From contig WYAZ01000161.1 in the NCBI GenBank assembly GCA_011526105.1, positions 1 through 64,000 of the forward strand: DNA of 64,000 nt. The letters run 5' to 3'. Shown piece by piece: positions 8,616 to 19,375 of this stretch. Source of the stretch: Deltaproteobacteria bacterium (lineage in GTDB: Bacteria > Myxococcota > Kuafuiibacteriia > Kuafuiibacteriales > Kuafuiibacteriaceae). The notes below the pieces were generated by a model. It had not been told where the DNA came from. It was given only the letters and a program-made list of their open reading frames with translations, and ran no database searches. Both the position numbers and the translations under genes were made by a program. Numbering within the stretch: the first letter of the stretch is position 1; each line of letters opens with the position of its first letter.

Positions 8616-10705
8616 CGGAACTCGATGGCCCCGGTCTCGGAGAAGATGAACGCCAGGGACTTGGCCATGCGATGAGACTCGGAGCCTTCTGGGAACTGAG
8701 CCAACAACTGCTCGAGCGTGCGTCCCGGCCGAATCTGCCGGAGCACCGGCGTGGCATCGCGCCGGAGCCGGAGCATGCGCGCGACCAAGGGATACTCGGG
8801 CAGGATCTCGATCTGGCGGACGCGGGAGGTCGCGAGCGCTCGCTCAATCTCGGCCGGCGCCCATCGGTGCGTGGCGCGGGCCACCAGCTCCAGCGCGGTG
8901 CCGGCGAGGAAACCTCGGTCGGGCCAGCCGGTGGTTTCGAGGAAGCCGAAGTCGGCCTCGTTCAGATCGAGCACGTCTTCGAGGATGTCGATGGCCTGCG
9001 TCTTGCGAAAGGAGATGATGAGCTCGGGGTCGGTGTTGAAGCGGCGCGAGAGCACATCATGCAGAGGCGCCCGGCCCTCGATGATGCCGTGGAGCACCGC
9101 GCCCAGCATCGAGGCATCGGGCACGACCCCGGAGGCGGCCAGGCAAGCGAGTATCTGCTGCGACGGCCGTGTGCTCAGGAGCCCGACGAGCCCCCCGACC
9201 TCGAGCAGGCAGGTGTAACGCTCCCCCTCTCGATCCACGACGAAGATCCCGGTGCCCCCGTGCAGCGCGAGTCCGCCCAGGATGGAGATGGTTCGCTTCT
9301 CCCGCGAGGCGGGCGCGCGCGTGAAGCGGGGCGGGGTCCACAGCGCGAACTCGAGCTCCGCCAAGGGCGCGAACTCGGCGATGGGCATCCAGTCGATCGC
9401 GTCCGTGGAGACCTCGGTCTCACCGGAGGCGTTCCGGGGATCGAGCGCATGCACGAGCGCGTCGAGGCTGGTGATGCGTGATACTTTGAGTCCGGTGCGG
9501 ACGTAGATGGGGTGATTGGCGAACGGCGTCTCTGCGGCGTGGACGCGGGCTTCTTCTGGCGGCAAGAGGCCATAGGCGATGGCGGTCGAGGTCCGGGTGG
9601 ACTCCCAGGGCTCGACGAACTCGAGCGCGCCGGTGGACAGGGACGGCCGTCCGCCGGGCGGCGGAATGCTCGCGACGGGCCTCGTGACCGGCATGGGTGG
9701 GCCCAGGGTCTCGCGCGTGATCGCGGTGGGGTCCGAGGGCCTTCGCGAGGGCAAGTTGGCGGCCCCGATGTGTCCTTCGAGCTCAGCGAGCGCGGCGGCG
9801 ACGCGGTCCGGTCCGAGGCGCAGGCCCATTTGCTGCGCGACGCTCTCGATGGCCCCGATCATCATCTCACCGTGCGAGAAACGCCGGTCCTTGTCGGTCT
9901 CGGTGCCGGTTAGGACGAGCGCGTCGAGATTGGCGGACAGTCCTTTTCGAAGGTCCGAGGGCGGGCGCCTTGGGCCCGAACAGACCGCGAGCATGGTCTT
10001 GAAGTCGGTCTCGCCGACGAACATGCGACGCTGGGTCAACAGCTCCCAGAGGACCACCGCGGCCCCGAACAAGTCCGAACGACCGTCGAGGGGTAAGGCG
10101 CGCACCTGCTCCGGCGAGAGATAACCCACCTTGCCGCGAACCAAACCCGTGCGAGTCCGCTGCTCTCTGCCACGCGCGCGCGCGATACCGAAGTCGGCGA
10201 GCTTCACGTGACCTTCGTAGGAGAGGAACACGTTGGAGTGGGTCACGTCGCGATGCACGACGTGGAGCGGTCGGCCGTGCTCGTCCGTGGCGTCGTGGGC
10301 GAAGGCCAAGGCGGCGACGAGGTCGCGGGTCACGGTCAGCGCAAAGTCGACCGGGAGCCAATACCGCGCTCGAGCCGCAGCAGCGAGGCACCATCTCAGG
10401 TCATGTCCCCGCACGTACTCGAGGACCATGAAGAGGCGGCCCGATTCGTCCTGGCCGTGCTCCAGGATCTGCACGATGCCCGGGTGACGAAGCCGAGAGG
10501 CGAGGGCGGCCTCGTCGTAGAACATGCTGACCAGGTTTGGGTCGCTGGCGAGCTCCTGATGCAGCAGCTTGATCGCGAAGTCTCGCTCCTGTCCGTCCGG
10601 TCCGGTGCGGCGCGCGAGGAAGACCTCGGCCATACCGCCGGATCCGATGCGTTCGAGGACTCGATAGGGACCGATGAGAGTGGGCTCCACGGGGAGGAGG
10701 AGCAT
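8612..10705 (-). CDS. eukaryotic-like Ser/Thr protein kinase with C-terminal GYF-like and DUF4388-like regions
   Basis: Residues 11-280 form a Hanks-type kinase: glycine loop GSGGMAEVFLARR, catalytic lysine in FAIKLLH, HRDVTHSN catalytic loop, DFGIARA and GYLSPEQVR. A linker rich in Pro follows. Residues about 398-460 resemble the GYF-type modules found in myxobacterial proteins (DWMPIAEF). Residues about 470-697 resemble DUF4388/PATAN-type regulatory modules, starting TISILGGLALHGGTGIF. No transmembrane segment is seen, so it is probably cytoplasmic. It overlaps ppk1 by four bases, suggesting that it regulates, or is co-expressed with, polyphosphate synthesis. Confidence 0.9.
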   Translation of the reverse strand: MLLLPVEPTLIGPYRVLERIGSGGMAEVFLARRTGPDGQERDFAIKLLHQELASDPNLVSMFYDEAALASRLRHPGIVQILEHGQDESGRLFMVLEYVRGHDLRWCLAAAARARYWLPVDFALTVTRDLVAALAFAHDATDEHGRPLHVVHRDVTHSNVFLSYEGHVKLADFGIARARGREQRTRTGLVRGKVGYLSPEQVRALPLDGRSDLFGAAVVLWELLTQRRMFVGETDFKTMLAVCSGPRRPPSDLRKGLSANLDALVLTGTETDKDRRFSHGEMMIGAIESVAQQMGLRLGPDRVAAALAELEGHIGAANLPSRRPSDPTAITRETLGPPMPVTRPVASIPPPGGRPSLSTGALEFVEPWESTRTSTAIAYGLLPPEEARVHAAETPFANHPIYVRTGLKVSRITSLDALVHALDPRNASGETEVSTDAIDWMPIAEFAPLAELEFALWTPPRFTRAPASREKRTISILGGLALHGGTGIFVVDREGERYTCLLEVGGLVGLLSTRPSQQILACLAASGVVPDASMLGAVLHGIIEGRAPLHDVLSRRFNTDPELIISFRKTQAIDILEDVLDLNEADFGFLETTGWPDRGFLAGTALELVARATHRWAPAEIERALATSRVRQIEILPEYPLVARMLRLRRDATPVLRQIRPGRTLEQLLAQFPEGSESHRMAKSLAFIFSETGAIEFR

Positions 10706-10781
10706 ACCGCGAGGTGGCAGCTCGCTCCACGGGCTTTCGCGCTTGCACGCGCCCTCGGCTCCCTCTACGGTGGTGCCGTCG

Positions 10782-12944
10782 ATGACGACGTCTGCCTCGT
10801 CGCTCGCGACACTCGGTCGCCGCCTCTCCGTGGCCGACGTGCTCGGGCCGGACGGGCTGTTGGCCTCCGTCCACTCCGCCTGGGAGAGTCGTGAGGGTCA
10901 GGTTCACATGGCCGAGCGCATCTCTCTGCAGCTCCGGTCTGGGGGAACCCTCGCGGTGGAGGCCCCCACGGGCATCGGCAAGACCCTCGCGTACCTCGTG
11001 CCGGCGATCCTGCTCGGACGCCGAGTGGTGATCTCCACCAACACCAAGACGCTCCAGGAGCAGATCGTCGCCAAGGATCTGCCGCTGCTTCACGCTGCTC
11101 TGGCGGCGGCCGGGCTTCGGCTCGAGGCCGCGAGCGCCGACGCCGATCTCGCCCCATCTCCCGACACGATTCGCTACGCATTGATGAAGGGTCGCGGCAA
11201 CTACCTGTGTCTCGATCGGCTCGATCGCCGCACACGCCAGCGCGAGTTCGCAGAACTCGGCGTCGGTCGAAGGGAGGAGATGTTCTACCGGTCGCTGCGG
11301 GACTGGTCCCTCACGTCCCAGAGCGGTGACAAGGCGGAGCTCAAGAGCTGGTCCGAGGACCTGCCGCTTTGGTCCGAAGTGGACGCGCGCGCAGAGATCT
11401 GCCACGGCTCACGCTGCGCGCGTTTCGACGAGTGCTTCGTCGTACGCATGCGCCGCGCGGCCGAGAACGCGGACATCGTGGTCGTGAATCATCATCTCTT
11501 GCTCGCCGACCTCGCGCTGACCGCGAAAGCGCGGCTCGCTGGCGCGCCCGCCGGCTTCGGCAGCATCATCCCGCGTGGCCGCGCGCTCGTGATCGACGAG
11601 GCACACGCGCTCGAGGAGATCGCCTCCGAGTACTTCGGAGGCTCCGTGAGCACGCACGCACTCGAGCGCTTCGAGCGTGACGCTCGCGACTGGCTCGTGC
11701 TGCGCCCCCCCGCATTTGACGTCTCCGGATTCGGAGCCGTGCTCCAGGGTGCCACCGCGGCCGCGCGTCGTGTGTTCTCGGAGCTTCCCAGCGAGGAGGG
11801 TCGCATTCGCGTCCCCACGCCCGCTGCGCCGGTTTCGGCCGAGGCGGTGGTGGTGCTCGATGACGAGCTCGCGGACCTCCCGTGGTACGTGACTCGACCG
11901 GTCGACCCCGAAGAGAAGGAGCGCCCGAGCCCCGAGCGCTTCGAGAAAGCGCGTGCGTCTCTGCCCGACGCGGTGAGTGCGATGATCTCCTTGGCGCGTA
12001 TGCTCGAAGACGGACCTCAGGATCCGATGTGCGAGAGCCTAGCGCGTCGCGCACGCGAGCTCGGATCTGGACTCGGCTTCATCCTCGAGCCCACCGACCC
12101 CGACTACGTCTACTTCGTAGAGCGAAAAGGTCGGCACGTCTCCGCCGGCGCCGCCCCCATCGAGGTCGCGGAGCTCTTGTCCGAACACCTGTTCGGTGCG
12201 TTCGAGAGTGTGGTCCTGACCAGCGCGACCCTTTCGGTCGATGGCTCGGATGGACTCGGCTTCTACCTGGGGCGGGTGGGGGCCCCGAAGTCGACCGAGA
12301 GCATCGTGCTGCCGAGCCCCTTCGACTTCGCAAGGCAGGCGGCCATCCACGTGCCGAGCGATCTGCCGCATCCAGATGACGTCGACTTCCCGGACCGGCT
12401 CGCCGAGCGGGCGCGGGTGCTCATCGATCTCGTCGGCGGTGGCGCTTTCCTGCTCTTCACCAGCCACCGCATGATGGAGAAGGTGCATCAGAAGCTCGCG
12501 CCCGAGCTCGACTACCCGGTCTTTATTCAGGGGCAGGCGCCCAAGCAGGCCTTGCTCGAGGGCTTCGTCCGCGAGACGCCGGCGGTGTTGTTCGGCACCT
12601 CGAGTTTCTGGGAAGGGGTCGATGTCCCCGGCGATCCACTGCGTCTGGTCCTCATCGACCGGCTCCCCTTCGCTTCGCCGCGAGATCCGGTCGTCGCAGC
12701 CAGGCTCGAACGGCTCGAGCTTCAAGGTCAAAGCCCATTTGCCACCTACCAAGTCCCGCAAGCCATCCTGCGCCTCAAGCAGGCCTTCGGACGCCTGGTC
12801 CGCACGCGCTTCGACTCGGGTTTGGTTGTCATCTGCGATCGTCGCCTGCTCGCCCGCCGCTATGGTCAGCGCTTTCTTCGCGCACTCCCGCCGGCCCGTC
12901 GTCTCCACCATCACGACGATCTCCACCACTTCCAAAGGCGGTAG
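10782..12944 (+). CDS. DinG/XPD-type ATP-dependent DNA helicase
   Basis: This 720-residue superfamily-2 helicase resembles DinG/YoaA. Walker A is VEAPTGIGKTLAYLVP, at about residues 61-76. Motif II is LVIDEAHALEEI, and motifs toward the end include ATLSVDGSDGLGFYLG, LLFTSHRMMEKVHQKL, FWEGVDVPGDPLRLVLIDRLPF and a QAFGRLVRTRFDSG segment. Cysteines in the interdomain region (YLCLDRL, ICHGSRCARFDECF) fit the iron-sulfur cluster of this family. I chose ATG 10782, because a start at 10674 would overlap the divergent kinase gene and add an unconserved leader. pyrD follows after three bases. Confidence 0.92.
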   Translation: MTTSASSLATLGRRLSVADVLGPDGLLASVHSAWESREGQVHMAERISLQLRSGGTLAVEAPTGIGKTLAYLVPAILLGRRVVISTNTKTLQEQIVAKDLPLLHAALAAAGLRLEAASADADLAPSPDTIRYALMKGRGNYLCLDRLDRRTRQREFAELGVGRREEMFYRSLRDWSLTSQSGDKAELKSWSEDLPLWSEVDARAEICHGSRCARFDECFVVRMRRAAENADIVVVNHHLLLADLALTAKARLAGAPAGFGSIIPRGRALVIDEAHALEEIASEYFGGSVSTHALERFERDARDWLVLRPPAFDVSGFGAVLQGATAAARRVFSELPSEEGRIRVPTPAAPVSAEAVVVLDDELADLPWYVTRPVDPEEKERPSPERFEKARASLPDAVSAMISLARMLEDGPQDPMCESLARRARELGSGLGFILEPTDPDYVYFVERKGRHVSAGAAPIEVAELLSEHLFGAFESVVLTSATLSVDGSDGLGFYLGRVGAPKSTESIVLPSPFDFARQAAIHVPSDLPHPDDVDFPDRLAERARVLIDLVGGGAFLLFTSHRMMEKVHQKLAPELDYPVFIQGQAPKQALLEGFVRETPAVLFGTSSFWEGVDVPGDPLRLVLIDRLPFASPRDPVVAARLERLELQGQSPFATYQVPQAILRLKQAFGRLVRTRFDSGLVVICDRRLLARRYGQRFLRALPPARRLHHHDDLHHFQRR

Positions 12945-12947
12945 GGC

Positions 12948-14057
12948 GTGGCGGCCGATGCTCTCTACAAGCTGCTCCGGCCCGCCGTCTTTGGCCTTCC
13001 GGCGGAGCGCGCGCACGACCTCGCCCTCACGATGGCCGAGCGTGTTGCCCGGTCGCCCATGCTGCTGAAGGCGGTGACCGCGCGGTTCTTTGAACCTCCC
13101 GACCCGGTGCTCGCGACCACGGTTTTTGGTCTCGCGTTCGACAATCCGGTCGGCCTTGCTGCGGGGCTCGACAAGAACGGGGTGGCCATCGACTTCTGGG
13201 CTGCGCTCGGCTTCGGCTTCGTCGAGGTCGGCACCGTGACTCCGGGGCAGGGGCAGCCGGGCAACGACAAGCCCCGCATGGCGCGCCTCGTGCGCGACCG
13301 GGCGATCGTCAATCGAATGGGGTTCAACAACCGCGGCGCGGACGCGCTGGCCCAGAGGCTCGCGGCGCGGAAGAGCAAGGTCATCGTCGGCGGAAACATC
13401 GGCAAGGCGAAGGTCACCGCGCTCGAGCATGCGGCCGGAGACTACGAGCGCGCGATGCTGCCCATCTGGCCTCTCGTGGACTACATCGCGGTCAATGTCT
13501 CGAGCCCCAACACCCCTGGCTTGCGGAGTCTTCAGACCGTCGAAGCGCTGCGTCCCCTGCTCACTCGCATCCTGGCGACCGATCGCGATCAGGCCGAGCG
13601 ATACGGTAAGCCGTCGCGCCCCATACTCTTGAAGCTCGCCCCAGATCTGCATGACGCCGACCTCGAGGCGATCGCGGCGCTCGCGCTCGAGCTCGGCCTC
13701 GCGGGGCTCATCGCGACCAACACCACCCTCGACAGGAGCGGCCTGTCCACCCCCGCGCCCATCGAGGGCGGCCTCTCGGGCGCCCCGCTCACGGCGAGGG
13801 CGCTCGCATGCACACGGGTGCTCCGCCGGGTCACCGAGGGTCGCATACCGATCATAGGTGTGGGCGGAATCCACACGGCAGAACACGCCTACCAGAGGGT
13901 TCGTGCGGGGGCTTCACTCCTCCAGGTGTACACCAGCTTCGTGTATGAGGGGCCGACGCTGGCGGGCACCCTAGAGAAGGGGCTAGCCTCTTTCTTGCGA
14001 CGAGACGGATTTCATTCCATCTCTGAGGCGGTGGGTGTCGATGCTGCTAGATCGTAG
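12948..14057 (+). CDS. pyrD: dihydroorotate dehydrogenase (quinone), class 2
   Basis: PyrD oxidises dihydroorotate to orotate in pyrimidine synthesis and passes electrons to quinone. The 369-residue protein has the class 2 signatures: an N-terminal membrane-associating region (LYKLLRPAVFGLPAERAH), NPVGLAAGLDKNGVAID near residue 66, GTVTPGQGQPGNDKPRM, NRMGFNN, NVSSPNTPGLR with the catalytic Ser, and the FMN phosphate site GVGGIHTAEHAY. It starts with GTG, three bases after the helicase stop, so the two genes form a likely operon. Confidence 0.96.
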   Translation: MAADALYKLLRPAVFGLPAERAHDLALTMAERVARSPMLLKAVTARFFEPPDPVLATTVFGLAFDNPVGLAAGLDKNGVAIDFWAALGFGFVEVGTVTPGQGQPGNDKPRMARLVRDRAIVNRMGFNNRGADALAQRLAARKSKVIVGGNIGKAKVTALEHAAGDYERAMLPIWPLVDYIAVNVSSPNTPGLRSLQTVEALRPLLTRILATDRDQAERYGKPSRPILLKLAPDLHDADLEAIAALALELGLAGLIATNTTLDRSGLSTPAPIEGGLSGAPLTARALACTRVLRRVTEGRIPIIGVGGIHTAEHAYQRVRAGASLLQVYTSFVYEGPTLAGTLEKGLASFLRRDGFHSISEAVGVDAARS

Positions 14058-14086
14058 CGGCGAATCACCGGGGAGCCCGAGGGCAC

Positions 14087-14781
14087 GTGCAGTTCAACAC
14101 GAGTCAGCGCGAGCTGACGCTCAAGATCGTCTACTACGGTCCCGCGCTGTCGGGAAAGACGACCAATCTACAAGCGCTCCACGCGCTGCTCGATGACTCC
14201 GCGCGCGGAAGCCTGACGACGCTCGATACCAAAGGAGACCGAACGCTCTTCTTCGATCTCCTGCCGGTGCACTTCAAGACCAAGAGCGGACTGCGCATCA
14301 AGCTGAAGCTATTTACGGTCCCGGGTCAGGTCATCCACGAGGCCACGCGCCGAATCGTGCTCGCGGGCACCGATGCCGTGATATTCGTGGCGGACTCGCA
14401 GCGGAAAGCCACCAAAGCGAACAACGAGTCCTTCGCGAACATGCAGCGGAACCTCAAAGCCAACGGCCTGGACCCACAGACCGTTCCCACCGCCATCCAG
14501 TTCAACAAGCGTGATCTACCCGACGTCCGGAGCGACGAAGAGATCCGAGAGATGGCGCAGAAGGGCCGGGAGCTGATTGTACCGGCCGTCGCGATTCGCG
14601 GCGACGGTGTGGTGGAGACGCTGCGCGGCACGCTCGAAGTCCTCTACCGACACCTCGAAGCCGAGCACGAGTTCAGCCGCAAGCTTGGGGTGCAAGAGCG
14701 CGAGTTCTTGAGCGGCATCCTCGCCGCGGTGCGTCCGCCGAGTGGTCTCATCCGCGCCGGCGAAGAGAACGGAGGACCACG

Positions 14782-14785
<4 letters not shown>
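14087..14785 (+). CDS. MglA-like small GTPase
   Basis: This 232-residue Ras-like GTPase is of the MglA type, which in Myxococcus drives polarity and gliding. The P-loop GPALSGKTTN is at about residues 18-27. The switch 2 region reads TVPGQVIHEATRR, with the MglA-typical T/S-V-P-G-Q instead of DxxGQ. The guanine-specificity motif is NKRD. About 35 extra residues follow the G domain, so it is longer than classical MglA (195 residues). It starts with GTG and its stop overlaps the histidine kinase start by four bases. No MglB-type Roadblock gene is adjacent. It is more likely a paralogue wired to this kinase than the motility MglA. Confidence 0.88.
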
Positions 14786-17105
<2,320 letters not shown>

Positions 17106-17119
17106 CACTGGAGGATGAA

Positions 17120-17686
17120 ATGGGCGAAGAAGACAAAGCCATAGCCGAACTGGACGCACGCTCCACGGAGGCCATCGAGGCCCTCAAGGTGGGCCTCGCG
17201 CGTATCCGCACTGGGCGCGCCAATCTTTCGGTGCTCGACTCCGTGCGGGTCGAGTACTACGGCGCCAAGACCCCGCTCAATCAGGTGGCCTCGCTGTCCG
17301 TTCCGGATCCGCGGCTCATCACCATCAAGCCCTTCGACAAGTCGCTCCTTCAAGAGATCGAGAAGGTGCTCAGGGCCAGCGCGGACATCGGCCTGTCGCC
17401 GCAGAACGACGGGGAGAAGGTGCTTCTGCCCATTCCCCCGCTCACCGAGGAACGGCGTAAAGAGTTCACCAAGACCGCCAAGTCCAAGGGCGAGGAAGCC
17501 AAGGTCTCGGTCCGGAACGCACGCCGAGACGTCAACGATCAGATCAAGGGGCTGCAGAAAGACGGCGCGTTGCCCGAGGACGACGCCAAGAAGGCCACCG
17601 ATCGAGTTCAAAAGATGACCGATGACTTCGTGAAGTCCATCGACGACCTGGTCGGTAAGAAAGAGAAAGAGATCCTCGAAATTTGA
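17120..17686 (+). CDS. frr: ribosome recycling factor
   Basis: The 188-residue RRF splits post-termination ribosomes together with EF-G. Typical segments are GLARIRTGRANLSVLDSVRVEYYG near the N-terminus, SLSVPDPRLITIKPFD, and the basic helix region PPLTEERRKEFTKTAKSKGEEAKVSVRNARRD. A ribosome-binding GAGG sits seven bases before the ATG. The stop overlaps the uppS TTG start (TTGA), as expected in a tightly packed operon. Confidence 0.97.
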   Translation: MGEEDKAIAELDARSTEAIEALKVGLARIRTGRANLSVLDSVRVEYYGAKTPLNQVASLSVPDPRLITIKPFDKSLLQEIEKVLRASADIGLSPQNDGEKVLLPIPPLTEERRKEFTKTAKSKGEEAKVSVRNARRDVNDQIKGLQKDGALPEDDAKKATDRVQKMTDDFVKSIDDLVGKKEKEILEI

Positions 17687-18462
17687 GCGACACTCTCGGT
17701 CAGGCGGCGGGGACTTCACACCGGGCCGCCGTCCCTCGGCACGTGGCGATCATCATGGATGGCAACGGCCGATGGGCGGAGCTCCGCGGCCAGCCTCGGT
17801 TGCTCGGTCACGCAGAGGGCGCCAAGTCCGTCCGAGCGGTCGTGACCGCCGCGCGTGAACTCGGCCTGGAGGCGCTGACGCTCTACGCCTTCTCCGTCCA
17901 GAACTGGTCGCGCCCCGAGGACGAGGTCCTGGGATTGATGCAGCTCCTCTACGACTATCTCGAGGAAGAGCTGCCGACCATGCTGAAGAACGGTGTCCGT
18001 CTGCGCTCCATCGGCGATGTCGAGCGGCTCCCCGGGTTCGTGCGCGAGCGCCTCGAGAAGACCGAAGACGCGACCAAGGCGGGCTCGGGCATGGTCCTCA
18101 CCCTCGCGCTCTCTTACGGCGGGCGCGAGGAGATCGTGCGTGCCGCGCGCGAGATCGCCGAGGATGTGTCCCGCGGCCAGCTTGCTCCGGATCAGGTGAC
18201 CGAGGAAGAGTTCGAACGGCGCACCTTCACCCGCGACCTACCGCCGCTCGACCTCATCATCCGAACCAGCGGCGAGATGCGCCTCTCGAACTTCCTGCTC
18301 TGGCAGGCCGCCTACGCCGAGCTCGTCGTCGTCGAGACGCCCTGGCCCGAGTTCCGCAAGGAGGAGCTCGTCGACTGCCTCGAGCTCTACGGGCGCCGCG
18401 AGCGTCGCTACGGCCTGACCTCGGAGCAGCTCGCCGCCCGAGGGGAGCTGTCGTCCCCGTGA
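17683..18462 (+). CDS. uppS: isoprenyl (undecaprenyl) diphosphate synthase
   Basis: UppS makes the C55 lipid carrier for peptidoglycan and other envelope polymers by adding cis-isoprene units to farnesyl diphosphate. The catalytic segment HVAIIMDGNGRWA places the key Asp at residue 26. Also present are GHAEGAKSVRAVV, LTLYAFSVQNWSRP, LTLALSYGGREEI, and the C-terminal LIIRTSGEMRLSNFLLWQAAYAEL. The 259-residue length is normal. The preferred start is a TTG overlapping the frr stop; no in-frame ATG occurs before the catalytic motif. Confidence 0.95.
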   Translation: MSDTLGQAAGTSHRAAVPRHVAIIMDGNGRWAELRGQPRLLGHAEGAKSVRAVVTAARELGLEALTLYAFSVQNWSRPEDEVLGLMQLLYDYLEEELPTMLKNGVRLRSIGDVERLPGFVRERLEKTEDATKAGSGMVLTLALSYGGREEIVRAAREIAEDVSRGQLAPDQVTEEEFERRTFTRDLPPLDLIIRTSGEMRLSNFLLWQAAYAELVVVETPWPEFRKEELVDCLELYGRRERRYGLTSEQLAARGELSSP

Positions 18463-19286
18463 ACCCGCTCGTGGCTCGGATCGCGAGCGCCCTCGTGGCG
18501 CTGCCGCTCGCGCTGGGCCTCATTCATCTCGGCGGCTGGTGGTTCATCGCTCTGGTGCTGTTTGCCGCGGCGGTGACGCTCTTCGAGTGGAACGTGATGG
18601 TCTCCCCGGGCGACCGTCCGCTGCGGATCCTGCTCACGCTGGTGGGTGTGTTCTTCACCGCCTCGGTCATGCTCGGTCGATTGGGCAGCGACCTCGGCAT
18701 CGGCATCGTCTTCGGCCTGGTGACCTTCGTGCTGCTCGTGTTTCTGTTTCGGCCCGGGCCCATGGAGACCGCCGCGCAGCGCCTGGCGCTCTCTCTGACC
18801 GGGATCTTCTGGGTGGGCGGACTGCTAGGGGTGACCGCGTCGTTGCGCTTCCTGCCCGAGGGTGTGGCGTGGCTCTACGTGGCCTTCTCCATCTCTTTCG
18901 GCAGCGACACCGGCGGGTACTTCGCGGGTCGCTTCCTGGGAAAGCACAAGCTCTACGAGAAGGTCAGCCCCAAGAAGACCTGGGAGGGCTCGGTCGGCGG
19001 GGTGATCATGGCGGTGATCTTCGTGGCGGGCTTTCATGTGCTCGTCGGCCCCAAACAGGTGCCGATCACCGAGCTCCTCCTGGCCACGGTGTTTGGGACG
19101 GCGCTCGGCCAGTGCGGCGATCTCGCGGAGAGCATGGTCAAGCGTTCGGTCGGCGTGAAGGACTCCGGGAGCATCATGCCCGGCCACGGGGGTCTTTTGG
19201 ACCGGGTGGACGCGCTCCTCTTCGTCGGTGTGTTTCTCTACCTGTACGCGCTGGTGGGCCATGGCCTGTCGCCAACCTGGCCGTAG
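18459..19286 (+). CDS. cdsA: phosphatidate cytidylyltransferase
   Basis: CdsA makes CDP-diacylglycerol from phosphatidic acid and CTP in the inner membrane. The 275-residue protein has about seven to eight hydrophobic segments and the family signature SMVKRSVGVKDSGSIMPGHG followed by GLLDRVDAL near the C-terminus. The GTG start overlaps the uppS stop by four bases. In many bacteria dxr lies between cdsA and rseP; here only an 89-base gap is present. Confidence 0.95.
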   Translation: MNPLVARIASALVALPLALGLIHLGGWWFIALVLFAAAVTLFEWNVMVSPGDRPLRILLTLVGVFFTASVMLGRLGSDLGIGIVFGLVTFVLLVFLFRPGPMETAAQRLALSLTGIFWVGGLLGVTASLRFLPEGVAWLYVAFSISFGSDTGGYFAGRFLGKHKLYEKVSPKKTWEGSVGGVIMAVIFVAGFHVLVGPKQVPITELLLATVFGTALGQCGDLAESMVKRSVGVKDSGSIMPGHGGLLDRVDALLFVGVFLYLYALVGHGLSPTWP

Positions 19287-19375
19287 CACAGCCCATCTAG
19301 AGACCCCTGAGGGCGCCGGGCGGGTTGGGGGCTAGGCTCTGGGGCACCGGACCGTGCTAAGCTCGTCCGACCCGT

